Assembly (NCBI GenBank): GCA_013399305.1
Contig: VXAI01000066.1
Coordinates: 280,318-344,317, forward strand
Direction of reading: 5' to 3'
DNA length: 64,000 nucleotides
DNA from: Rostratula benghalensis
Lineage: Eukaryota; Chordata; Aves; Charadriiformes; Rostratulidae
In this document: piece by piece, positions 11,609-23,790 of the stretch
Position numbering within the stretch: the stretch's first letter is position 1
How the letters are laid out: every line of letters begins with the position of its first letter
Translations under genes and position numbers: made by a program
Notes under the pieces: generated by a model
Database searches by the model: none
What the model was told of the DNA's origin: nothing
The model's input: the letters and a program-made list of their open reading frames with translations, nothing else

Positions 11609-14600
11609 ACTGACTTAAGCTCATTGCAGAGAAGGATTTCTTTCAAACAGCAAAGAAAAAAATGTTAAGAGCCTTGCTTACAAGTACTCTGGTATTTTCT
11701 TCTTTTTTTTTAACTGTAGAAGCACTTTACCTATTATCATGAATCTTGTCTGCTGAGATAGTTCAGCCTTCATGTTATGTTTACCAAGGCCAGACTAGAG
11801 GATCAAATAATTTATAACCGTTCCTGTTGGGTTTTATGTAATAACTTTGGAACTCATATAAAGTAATGATCCACAAACTCTTTTAATGTTCATTATAAAA
11901 TATGAAATATTTCTCAGAACCATTGCAATTATGTGACCAGACATAACTGTTTCACACATGAGTAAATACAGGGAGGTTTAACATAACTTTATTATCTTCC
12001 TGTCTTTTCCTCTCATTGATGTGATAATACTGTTTTAATATTTTTCTAAAGAAAAGTTAAGTAATTTCAGAATCTCTATTGAGGCCTAGTTTATTGGTTT
12101 TTGTAATAGAGTACTCAAGAATAATTGTATTTATGATTAGACTGATAGTAGTAAATGTTGTTGTGCTGAATAGGGGTAAAATACCCTGAAAGCTTTATAT
12201 TATTATAAATGAATATATACATATACATCAGTAGGAAGAAATTATTAATATCTGTCTGTCTGTCTATGCATTTATATTATGCTCATCATAGTATCAGTGC
12301 ACCTTCTCTCGAGACTTTCTGGGGTTTAGTAGTTATTAAAATGTCAGTAGATATAGGATGGCAAAACTCATTAAGACTACATAAAAAAAAAAAAACAAAC
12401 GACATCCCAGGTCCTCGCCTGATACTTAGAGCTAACCTTTAATTTCCCCCTCTTCTTCTGATCTTCTTGGATTTAGAGAAGGCAGAAAGTGAAGCCTGTC
12501 ACCACCGAAACTCCGCTGATTGGCCCAAGCTCCCCTTAAACCGGGCCGGGGGCTTCATTGACCTTCCAAGGGTTTCTGCCCCGTTCAGGCCAGCAGAAGC
12601 CTCTGAACTTCATAGCTGGTGGCTCTGAAGTTTCTCACACCTCTTTGTCTCCCTGCTGTACCTCGTAAGCAGCGGGTGATAGACTTGCGAGCCTGTCTCC
12701 CAGATCCCGCCTGCGTGCCTGAGTTACAGCATATGCAGTGAACATTTGGTGCTAACGCAGGGAAAAAAAAAGAAGCCACCAGGGAGAAAACAGCACGGGG
12801 GGGGAAAAAAGTTCGTAGCACGCAGAAGGATGCTCACCTTCCCACCTTCCCTTTTCCTTCCTCGAGGAGCAGCGCTCAGCAGGCAGAAGAGGAAGGAGGG
12901 TGAACGTGTTTTTTCAAGCTGGAAAATGTACTATTTTTATTTTGCCAAGCATAAATCGGTAATATTAAGTAGCAGAATTTTGGTCTCCAGCTGAATGGTA
13001 CTAAACAAACATCAGCAGAAAAAAAAAGATCTTTGTCCAAAAGAGCATAACTAATTAAGCATGGCCTTAATAAGCAGAAGTAATTTTTTTTTCCCTAATT
13101 CTTCCCTTGTCTGCCTGACATCTTTCATCTTGCAGGCACTTACGGGTAGGAGCTGCCTTTCCATTGCTGGTCTGTGCTGTGCCAAGGGCAGGACCCCCCT
13201 GTAGGGCTGGCTGCAGCACCATCAGCCGTGGTGGTAACAGCAGGAGGTGTAACGGGGAGCTGGCATGGGACTGGGACTGAAATTTGGGCTGTGCATATGC
13301 TCGGTGCTGGAGCCTTTAGCAGATCAGATATGTTGTTCTCCAGACAGCGTTCTAGATCCACACAGAACCTTTCAAGGGGTAATGTCACCCCTTTCCCCCC
13401 TGGCTCTGGTGTTTCACCAGCCAGCCTACCTTCACCCAAAAGGACAAAGGTCTGGAAAGCTCTCTTTTCCTGTGGCCACCCCACCATAACAAATGGAGGT
13501 GGCACTAGCACAGAGGAGGCTTTTCAGGAGGGCTCGGGCTGGCTCACTGAAGCTGAGACCCACTGACAGACCTCAGAAGCTTTTTCCCTTTTTTGCCTTT
13601 CTCAGAGCACAAAAAATGGTCTGATGTACCACAGAGGGGCTTCACAACATCTCCATGGACTTCCAGGGCACTCAAAGGTTAAATTTCTTCACCCCCACCA
13701 TCCTGCTCCCTTCTCGTATGGCAGGCTTTGTGCAGGGAGGGGTAATTTTCATGCATTAAAAGAAGTGAATCCAGAAATGTTATTTTCCTGAGTCAGGAAT
13801 AACCTGCAAGGTGCTAAGTGCTGAAGCAAAGCAGAGCCTTGAATCCATTCTACACGGTCATTCCTAACGAGAGAGGGAAATTCATTATTTCAGAGAGTCC
13901 TTCTGTTGCATGTAATATTTTTTGTAGGTCATTCTGTTCTCTTTACTTTTAAATTAAAATGTCTTTATTTTTCATTATGAAATGCGGGTGCATTGAAGAA
14001 TGAGTCCAGTGGTGTTTAGCAGTAGCAAAATGCGGTGTAACTAATGATATGATGAGAGGTATGACCTATGCATAAGATGCAAAGGACAGCGGCAATAAGG
14101 CTTGGGCTTGGTCTCCCTTTTCATACTTGAGATTTGTTTTGTGTAATTTTAAATACCAAGTTTTGGGGGGTTTTTTTGCTAGAGAGTTTTCTTATGAAAA
14201 AAAAAATGAAGGTTTGAAATTCGAGGACAATTTCTATTTTTCTATTTTCAGTCACTTACGGATTTATATCACATCCATTTTAGGAAACAATTTTATCATT
14301 TCCTAAGGCTCTATTTTTTTTTTTTTTTTTTTGTCTAGGCAGAGTTACAATAGTTAATTTATTTGACACTCAAAACTAAATTTTAGTTTGCCTTTGGAAA
14401 CTATGAAAAAATCCAACTCTGATTACGAAAGATTTTACTTTACACATGGGAGAATCTAGCTCAACCTAAGATAAAATTCCACATCTGCAGTCAGAAGGAA
14501 GGTCTCCTCAAGTCAAATGTTTAGAAAAACTTTTCTTTTGTCCCAGGCCTTTTTTTCCTCCAGAGTTCAAAGGACTGGGTAGATCCACAATAGGGAGGCT

Positions 14601-16800
14601 AGTTTGGATCTTATGATGTTTGCTGAATGTTTACCCTCAAAGTTTCATTGAAACATTTTCTGCGGGGAAGTGCGTGATTCAGACAACCAGGGACGGAGTT
14701 TTTTTCCCTCTGTAAACTGCACCTGGGGATGCTGTACCCAGAAGTAGAAAAAAATATTGATGATTTTGAACAGGTTTTGGGTCAAGTATACGTTAAAAAA
14801 TTCCTAGCACGAGCCCAAGCTGATCCTCCAGGTACGAGTAGCAGTCACATAAAATGGGTTTATGTGAATTCTTCACCACAAAGAAGTTAAATCTATGTTT
14901 CCAGACAAGTTTCACTTCATGCTTTGGACCCTCTACACACCAAAAATTCAAAGAATGTATGAATTACTTCAACAAATAGATAATTTTTTATTTGGAAGCT
15001 GGAACAACTCAAAACAACTATATTTTAAACTTGCCTCTAATGGTAAATGGACTTATCATAAGCATGTTACATGTGTACTTTTAGCATATGGTCAGAGGTG
15101 TCTTAGTTTAATATAGCATTTTCCCTGTGATATTATGAGCTAGAAAAGCTATCTTCAGTCCTGTCAGCATAAAAACTGCACAGCAGGAGGTGAAACACAT
15201 AAAGCAGTTTCCAGGCCTCTTAACATATACAATTCATGTGGTTGAAAAGGTTTTGATAGCTTAAATCTCTTCTTTCTTTTTTTTTTTTTTTTGAATCTTG
15301 GATACTTAATGGTCAACTCTTTGTTGCTATCTTGAGACACTGAGATTTTATTTTTTTTTCTGGAGAAAAAAACATCCCTAATTATTTCTTCCCCCCTGCT
15401 CCCCATTCCTCTGTACGAAGTTAAAAGTTAAACCAACTTTTTCTGTTTTATTAGGTATCAGGCAAGAGGTGGCACAAGAGGTGAGAGGGGCTGTACGTAG
15501 TTAAGAGCGTAGTGTGATGAGACCACGTAGATTATAGCCAGCATTAACTGAGCCCCTTCCCTTAAAGCAGCGATGCCCAGCGCCCTGCAGGAGCATTGCA
15601 GTGAAGAGTGTGTAGCCCTAAAGTAGACATCCCACTTGCTGGTGTCTTGGTTGACACAGATGGGGAGGGTCTGTTATGGTAGGCTGTAGGTGTGACTCCT
15701 AGAAGGCAGCAGTGCAAGAAGTTGTGGGGGTTCGGGTTGGCGGGATATTTTTCCCTGCTCTCTCCCCTTTGACTTAGTGCAGGAGAAAGGAGAAGGAGAG
15801 GTTTCTTCACTTGGCTTTACAAGGAGTCAGTCTTCAGCTGCCGTCTTGGGCAAGCTCCCAACCGTCCCCGTGCTCCTGCTTCAGCTTTCTTAGCCACCCT
15901 TCTCAAGGAAGGGTGCTGCTCTTTCCCACCTTTTGCTTCAGGGTTTGCCTTCACCTCAAATCCTCCTTATTCTGCTGGCAAAGTGGAAGTCCCTTTCGAG
16001 GAGAGGCAGTAACAAATCACCCCCTCGACTCCTGATCCCCGTTTCCCACCTCTACTAATAGGACTCAGCTGTCATTTCCCTGCTTCTGAATGGAGGAGTT
16101 AACAGCTGATCCTGGGATGATTTATCCAGAGAGCCCCACATTTCTATATGGCTTTTCAAGTATGCCACCGTATTTCAGGATCACTGAAAAGGGCAAGTAG
16201 GTCCAATGACCTACTTAGGTGGGACCAGTGACTGTGAATAACATCCGTGTAGTGATGAACATGCTGCGACCTGTATAAAGCAATTAGTTTCTCTCTCTTT
16301 TTTTTGAGATTTTTTTAAAATAGAAATAGCACTGATTTTCTAAAATGTTCTGTAAACTCCCATAAAACCTGGAAAATATTTTAGGGTATATAAGCAAATT
16401 GAGCCATGAAAGTATGTGACCTGCTTCAGAAGTGTAGATGGTAATGTTAGTGTTGTGATGTCCCCTGGGACTTAGCTTATCATGCTATCTTTGGTCATAC
16501 TCAAAAGAAAGCTAATTTATGGGTTTTCAAATCAGGACTAATTAATATAAAATGTTCTTATTTTATATGATAAATTCCTTTGTAAAGAATTTTAATGGTG
16601 TGTCTTTCTGAATAATTCTCTCCATAGTGTAGGATGTGAATATGGAACATTTTGGAAAAAAAAAAAAAAAATTAGAATTTTTGAGTACATTTAAAGCATT
16701 GAACATAAACATAGAATATTAACTTCCTTTTTTTTGAAGTATATTGTTCAGAGTCATCCTTTGTCTATTAATGTTATCTTGAGTAGGAAATCTGAAGTCT

Positions 16801-17135
16801 GCTGTCTTTAGACCTCGGCATTCTTTCGCGATGGATGTACGTGGGATTGTTGACTGTCAATACCGTTGAGCGTACAACCGGCACACTAGGGTTAGCTCGC
16901 CCGCGACATTGTCTCTTGAGATTCAAAGGATGTCATTCCTGTCTAAGTGGTAGAGCGATAATACATCTGCACTCTCTGTCTGTGACACCTCGCTGTCATG
17001 TGGCTTTGTCAATGGACAGCAACGCCTGTCATTTTGTTATGAGGCCCAACATAAAGCGTACATCACCCTTGACATACTATAAAGTGCAATGTGTAAAGAG
17101 GGTTATGACTGGTGTCCGTGAAGTCTAAGTGTTCT
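16801..17135. promoter_or_regulatory. Candidate constrained enhancer: CpG-bearing block dense in TGTCA (MEIS/PKNOX/TGIF-type) motifs
   Basis: Within AT-rich, CpG-poor DNA this block holds about 15 CpGs in 330 bp by hand count. It also has seven TGTCA/TGACA cores in about 220 bp: 16855, 16931, 16983 (TGACA), 16994, 17007, 17027 and 17070 (TGACA). Three are full CTGTCA (16854, 16993, 17026), the core bound by TALE homeodomain proteins. About 0.4 such 5-mers would be expected by chance. An open frame of 97 codons (16835-17128, +) crosses the block but shows no domain, and exon borders are not obvious. Retained CpGs in a methylated desert suggest constraint or lack of methylation. It could instead be an uncatalogued exon or a unique insertion. 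Confidence 0.4.
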
Positions 17136-18095
17136 GTTTTGAAAGCTCATATTAAATAATAATACCCTCCGAAGACCAGATTCTGCTCTCAGCCACGCTG
17201 TTGAAATTTCATAGACCTCAGAGCACCTAACTCTGCCTAGTTCAGCCTCCAGCAGGGTGGAAGAATAAAAGAGCAAAGAATTAAGTGGTAAATTTCATCC
17301 AAGAAGTGTTAACTTAAGGTCTCACTGTGTGAGATTTTAGTGCTCTGTGGCCCATGAACATCTCGTCCCATTTCTGGCACTGCTGACGTTAGGCAGAGAG
17401 AAGGTGAAAGGACAATCCAGTGGAGTTATGTGAAGTTTGGACTGATCCAATTGGAAACTCATTTCCTTGGAAAGGATAATTCGTGCAAGATTTTGAGCGT
17501 ATCAAGGGTTAGGTGTAGCAGGTACTTAGACTAAGAAAAGGGAAGTGTGAATTTTTATTTCTTTCCAGTCTTCCTCATGCCTCACACTACTTATCTCCCC
17601 TGAAACACATCCCTCTGCAGACATTTGTAATTACCGGAGGACATTCACAAAAATAAGATTTTATTGTTCAGCGAGAATGTGAAGTTATTTACCTTGTCCT
17701 TATCGCTGCACACTGCAATCTGAGGCACCAATCAAAAATATTTGAAATATTGCTTCAATGACTTAGTACCTTTCTTTATTATACACCATGTGTTGAATTG
17801 CCACTGATGGCAGAGAAGGCTTCAAGTTCTGAAGTGAACGCAGAGCGATGCCCTAAAGGATAGGAGCCTTTGTGTCTGGGGCTGTTCAAGCAGAGTTTTA
17901 TGGTAGTTATCCCAGTGTCTTGGAGATGGATGCAGGAAGGAGTTGAAAGCCTTCACATCTACTGTGGAGGAAGAGTGAGGTTTTGTAGTTTATCTTAACC
18001 ATCTTCAGAGGAATTCAGTGTGTTTTAACAAATCTTACCTGGTTTCCTTTAGCTCATCAGCCACTAGAGGCAGGGCCTCTTGTATGTGAAGGCCT

Positions 18096-18135
18096 TCTAT
18101 CTATCTATCTTATATCTATCTTATATCTATCTATA
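18096..18135. repeat. (TATC)n/(GATA)n microsatellite, interrupted
   Basis: CTAT/TATC units are broken twice by TTATAT, giving about nine GATA cores on the minus strand. Such arrays are usually polymorphic. Confidence 0.85.
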
Positions 18136-21100
18136 CATACTGTGTGTATGCACAGACGTGCACTGTGTGTGACACAACAATGTTCTCCTCCTTACTGAGC
18201 TAACTACGTTTTAAATAATATTTACACTACTAAAGAGTGAACATGATTTTTCTGTGCAGACAGCTCTGAAGTCCTGACTCCTATCTGACTTGTTGTTTAG
18301 TCAACTTTAAAATGCCCCAGAGATCCCCAAAGTCCTCTTGGCTGTTAATGTAGGGGTGGGACTTTTCTGAACATATTTGTATTTTGACAACGAGAAATAG
18401 TACTTTGTTAAAACATGCAAACAGCACAATTTGATTTTCTTTTGTTTTGTTTCCAAGGGCGGTATTTTCACTTAACTGTTGTTAAGTTCAGAGTTTATCA
18501 GCACGGTTACTATTGGTTAACCTTTATTGCTACAAATATTGCGTGTTCTGTCTGCATAACTGCCACCTGGAGACAAAGTCTGAATATTTTAGCAAGGTGT
18601 TTATCAGGCTGAAGTCTGCACTGAAATTGGCTGAATTGGTAGATATAGATTTCTAGGCTATCTTTTGATAGCCCTGTGGTGAAAAAACCCTGTATATTGA
18701 TTCTCACCAGCGACTATATTGTTAAAATATATAAATGTAAAAATTGACTTAGGAAATAAAAAATAAATGATAGCTATAAATCAGGGATAGCTGATAAACA
18801 AATAAATATCTATCACTATTATATCTCAGTATTTCCCAAAGATATCTGAAGAGCACTTAATTGTAACTGAGTAATCAATTATTCAATTAACCTTCTTCTC
18901 ATCGAATATATATTTGATATAACTTTTTGAAGCTCGGGCTCTAAAAGGTTTATATTGATTGCAGGTTTCATTGCTTTATTTCAAGGCCATATGTTTCAGT
19001 TATTGGATTTGTGCAGTCAAAATTGACATCCTCAGTTCACTAGAATATGTAAATATTTGAATGTAATGAGTTTCTAAGACTGTTGGAGTTATGCAGTTAG
19101 TTTTCATTACTTTTTAAAACTACAATCTTTTGTGATTATGAAGTTCACCTTAGCAGAACACATGTCATTTAAATGCATCTGTTATTCAGAAGACATTAGG
19201 GACATAGCTTACTTTATGGTCTGGCTATGAACTTTCAGAAATTCATTTCTCACACTGCTTTGGATGGAGCTGGTTGGGAACATTTCAGCGTTTTGTTGTG
19301 AAATGACCCGAACTGTGGGAATCCTTCAAATGAAAACATTTTGTGAGGGCACTTCTTCATTTTGATGCAGTCCTGCTGGGCATCTGCTGCTGTGCTGGTG
19401 AAGATCTTGCTCGTGGAGCATACTGCCAGCTGCCCACCAGCACCCTTGGCAAGGTCAGGGTGTCACTGTCACCCACCTGTATGGAGATTCTAGACAGGTT
19501 TATCCTGAGTTTTGAAGTGGATGGATCCCTCTCCAGCTATCCTTTGTATTTGTCAGCTGTCATTTTCTAGTGAGGTTTCTTGAGGCTGTTTCTGTCAGTT
19601 GATGAAATGGGCACGTGAGGACGTGGCATGCAAACAGGGAAGTCTTGCTTTCCCTGAACATGGCTTTAAAATACACTTCTTGCTCATACGTTCATTGCAA
19701 ATGAGTAGTAACTTAAATTAAAGCAAGTGAATTTCAACAGTTACCCAGCTCTAGTAGTTCAGCGAAATAGGAAAGGACAGAAAAATTCTTCTTTCACAAC
19801 TTGCAAGGTCAAAATGGGAAAGTGGAATGTGGGAAATTTAACCCCTCTGTTCCCATGAGAGCCACCTGGTCTGGACCTCTAGGTACAAACCAGGGTAGAA
19901 TGGCTTATTTTTATTTTTATTTTTTTCTCCCCCTCACCGCCTGAGTACCACCTTTTCTACCCAGGAGCTGAACTGTGACTCTTCTGGGTTAACTTCCATC
20001 AACAGCCCAAACTGGCTGGCCGTGCATGGGAAAGCCTAGCCCCCTGCCTGCGATGCTGGAGTTCATTCATGTACTGTTAGCCTCCAAATCAAAGGCAAGA
20101 GGAAAACGCCAGCAGGTTTTTTTGATAGAGGGAGAAACAGTTGTTTACTTATTTCTTTATTTCCAGGCATGATGACATAATGGATTTCTTAAGTAAGACT
20201 TAGTAAATTTTAGATTTTATCAGATATAAAGAGATAACTATGCAAAGAAAACCCTTGTGTGATGTGGTGTTAATTGGTCATTAGACTCTTGGGGTGCAAG
20301 GACGTGTTAATAAGGATGAAATTTATTGTGTCTCTTCATTTTGGGTTTTTTTGTGCAGACAGGTTGATTTGTAAGTGTATGAGGGACATCCTGTTAAGTA
20401 ACAATGATTTACGTAGGTGCAAAACCCCTGCAGCCGTGTGGAAACTTCCTGAATTCCTTCTAATGGTCTCTGACTGTATCAAAAGAAAAGAGCTAGAATG
20501 GGTTAATAATCTGTCGGTCTTCAAAATTAGTTTGATATAACAGTGAACCAAAATATTCATTTCTGGCAACTCTCTTGACAACCTTTTGATATTTAGATTT
20601 TTTGTGTGTGTGCTTCAGTGTGTAATAGATTAACTTGGCTCGGCGGAAAAGGTCTTTATAGAATCCTTAACTGTTGCACTCATTATTGAATAAACAGTAC
20701 TTTCTTCATTGGGGAAAAAAAAAAACAACCCCAAAACAAAAAAACCTGCAGATTTTTTTTCCCCTTAAAAATGTATTCATAATCTAGATATTAGCAAACA
20801 TTTATATTTTATTTTTTTCCCCTCCTGAAAAATATCATAAACAGTCTTGGTTTGACCTTGTTAATGCAGGACCACTTTAGTAATCTGTGCCTAATGATTT
20901 TTTACATTAAACCACAGCTTGTGTTGGACCCTTGTGTGTCACAGTAATTTAAGAACAGTCATTTTGCACATTCCGATCCCATTATGCTACATTGTTACTG
21001 AATAAAGACTGGTATTATGTTGCTCCTATAAAGGGCAGAAGTGGCCTGAATTTTATCTGCTGAACGAATCAATCTGGATTATGTCAGCTGAAAAGAATTG

Positions 21101-23333
21101 TGAACTGCAGTCTCCAGCAGATGGGGAGATTTTAAAAATGTATCTGTTTGGTTGTGAATGCATCAGCTAAGATAATACCTTGTGGTGACTGAAAAGTAGT
21201 TTTTCTCTCTTTTTTTTCAATGAAGACTGTACCAATTATCATTTCAACATAAAGTATTAGGAGATCAATTGGGAACTGAATGCCATTTCCTAATGTTAAT
21301 ACAGTGTTTTATTTAAGCTGCCTTGACAGGCTGTCTAGGCTGTGGGAAAAAGACTGAGCAAATAATGAGTAAAGGGTTTAGAAAAAAGACAGAGGGTGGA
21401 GCTTGGCAAACGATGTGAGCTATTCATCAACAACTCAACAAGGATGATGGAAATAATAAGTACTCCTTAAAGAAAAGGGGAAAGGATTTTTTTTTAAAGA
21501 AACAGTTTCCTTTAAAAAAAAATATTTAACTTTAACTGTATTACTTTCTGATTAGCCGATTTTAAACTTCCTGAAATCAGCAAAAGCTTCCCTTTGAAAT
21601 GGATAGTACACATTTAAACAGCGCATTCTTTAGCAATCAGTTTAAAAAAAAAAAAAAGAAACAGTGTCTAATTTCCTGTTCATTCGTGCAAATTTCTTAC
21701 CATGTGGCATTGTCATTTAATATCTAAAGTACATTAATGCATTTCTATAATGCCAAAACCCTCAGACAAATCCCCTGTGTGAAATAATTTGTGTGAACTT
21801 TGAACTAACCATGAATAAAATCAAGATCTTATTATGTCCTTTATTTATATGGCACAGAAAAGCTTTGAAACTTAATACTAGCACCAACACGGTATGCACA
21901 TTCGCAGTGATGCTTGAAAAAAAGAAGAAAAAACCCACCCAACTTTCTTACATTTTTGTGGGTTTTGCCCACTATTCAGACACCATTACGTTACTTCTGA
22001 AAATATTTGTCTTAGAAATCAATAGGCCATTCTAATATTATTGTGTTCTGAGTTGCTAAAATTTCCATTCGGCAGATATAATTCCACCATCTGTAAAGTT
22101 CTAGATTTTATAATACTTATAAGCTGTTTTTAATCTATTTTTACTGCCATGTTCTGTCCTGAAATGTCAGAGAGTGCAGACTAGGTCTCGGAATTAACAT
22201 GACAGTTAAGAAACTTGGCAAGGTTTTACAGCAGATTGTGACATTAACAAAGTACAAAGGAGAATGGGGAAATTAACGTTAATGTATGCTTGCAGACACT
22301 ATAAAAATCTATATGTCCATGATCGGGGAACTAAAAATAGGGATGTTTTTTATGTTGATGCCATTAAATACAGAGCTTTACTGTGAAAAGAAATTTCCAT
22401 ATGAAAAGCAACTTACTAAAAAGTAATGCTGTAATCCCTCCTCTGGATTGAACAACAGGTTTATGTATCCTAGGTCAAGTAGGCATATGGCTGGGTTTTG
22501 TTTTTCAATTTCGTTTTAGGCTTTTTTTTTTTTTTTTTGAATTTATGATGAAACTGCTTTGAAAGCACCGAGATTGTTTTTCAACAGCTGCAAAAGATAC
22601 AGTGTGATAGATGTCCTGATAAGTGGTAGCAGTTATTAAAATTCACAGATTGCACAGTAAATCATGGAAAGTCCATCCTCTGTCACAGGGAGAAGCAAAA
22701 CTGAGTGTTCAGAGTTTGGAGGGGACAGGGAGGAGGGACTCTTCTTGACCCCCAAACCCACCCAGTGCAGTCCCTGGTGTCGTGCCATGTCACTCCCAGG
22801 GTCACCATGACCGGCGTGGCTCTGCCCAGCTGAGGTTGCTCTGGGTACTTGTCCCTTCTGCATCAGCAGTTGGAGGGCCAGGACGTGGGACAAAAAACTG
22901 ACAGAACACCCAGGGAAAAACAGCTGATGTTGGATAGGGGAAAAAGAAGATGGGCTGTTGGGTAAAGCAGCGAAAGTTACAGGGGACAATGCCACTTTTT
23001 GATTAAGAACGTATTCTTTTTCTTTTTATCTGAGCTTTTAAAGCTGTAAGTTACTCAAAGCCCTATTCAGCCCGGATGCGGGAGGGCTGGCAGCTGAGCC
23101 TTTCCAGGCTCCTGCAGCTTGGCACCCGCAGCATCTAATCCTGATACCACAGACAAAACCGTCTCTTTTCATCACCCCTGATGTTGTGCCGTTGCTTTGT
23201 TGGACCCGACCCCGGCCAGGGGCTAGGAAGACTCAGCAGCCTCCCCTCTGCTGGCTGGGGAAGACGGCTCCCAGGAGCCAGGGGTACCTGCACCACCCGC
23301 AGGGCTGGGCTGAGACCGTAAGGGTTTGGGGTT

Positions 23334-23355
23334 CTTTTTTTTTAAAAAAAAAAAA
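23334..23355. repeat. T9-A12 self-complementary block
   Basis: A run of T directly joined to a run of A makes a perfect inverted repeat with no loop. A similar T8-A10 block lies at 59173-59190. Confidence 0.8.
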
Positions 23356-23402
23356 GTGGCAGAAGCTGGCTTCCAGCACCACCCGCACGGTTTTGGAGTG
23401 TA

Positions 23403-23790
23403 TCCTGTCTTCGTGCTGATACTCCCCATGGGTTCAGCACGTGGGAGAAAACACCCAGGTTTGTTTACTGACAGCCTTCCTCGGGACGCGCTCCCCGGCA
23501 GCCTTTGAGCAGAGTGATGATGTACAGCTGAGGCGTCAGCTGCCGGCAGCGAGTGGCAAAAGCACAGCCGAGGAGGCTGAGCCGAGGAGGCAGAGCTGGT
23601 TTTTGGGCTGTGAAGCCGAAGCATTGAGTGTGTTTAAAAACCCAACTGAAGCACCCGGTGGCATTCCCGTACACGGCCCTCCTGGCCCAGGCGCCGGTTG
23701 CTGGAGCGAGCGCAGGTGCCGGTTGCGGGGACAGCAGCAGCGTTCCCTTGTGGGAGCCCGAGTCGTCTGATGCAATGCAAACATTAATCT
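23403..23790. promoter_or_regulatory. Small orphan CpG-rich patch with a 14-bp tandem duplication
   Basis: About 25 CpGs in roughly 390 bp, clearly GC-rich against both flanks. It contains two copies of GCCGAGGAGGCTGA-type sequence (23567-23580 and 23581-23594, one mismatch) and two copies of GCCGGTTGC (near 23694 and 23718). Open frames on both strands are expected from composition and show no motif. It may be an intragenic CpG island or enhancer; no TSS element is visible. Confidence 0.4.

Larger units (their letters stand above)
7961..16800. other. Non-coding stretch, probable intron
   Basis: AT-rich, without a recognisable gene. It holds poly-A at 10661-10682 and 12383-12395, pyrimidine tracts at 11570-11608, T-runs near 14317 and 15277, and an A-run near 16658. 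A moderately GC-rich piece at 12480-12900 has an inverted CCAAT-like GATTGGCCC and several CpGs but no island. Open frames at 13140-13566 and 14895-15116 show no family motif, and I regard them as chance. The AT-rich sequence at 14880-15150 has the even look of possibly conserved non-coding DNA, which cannot be tested here. Confidence 0.55.
17136..23402. other. Non-coding stretch, probable intron
   Basis: AT-rich without recognisable genes. It holds a TATC microsatellite (18096-18135), A/T runs near 20715, 21640 and 22522, and even-textured AT-rich sequence at 20880-21310 that might be conserved non-coding DNA. Open frames at 18415-18612, 19343-19570, 20274-20540 and 22636-22995 have no family motif. 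Confidence 0.55.

Noticed and set aside
18058..18074. CTCF-like CCACTAGAGGCAGG
   Set aside because: One base is missing from the conserved GGGC part of the core, so the match falls apart after position 10.
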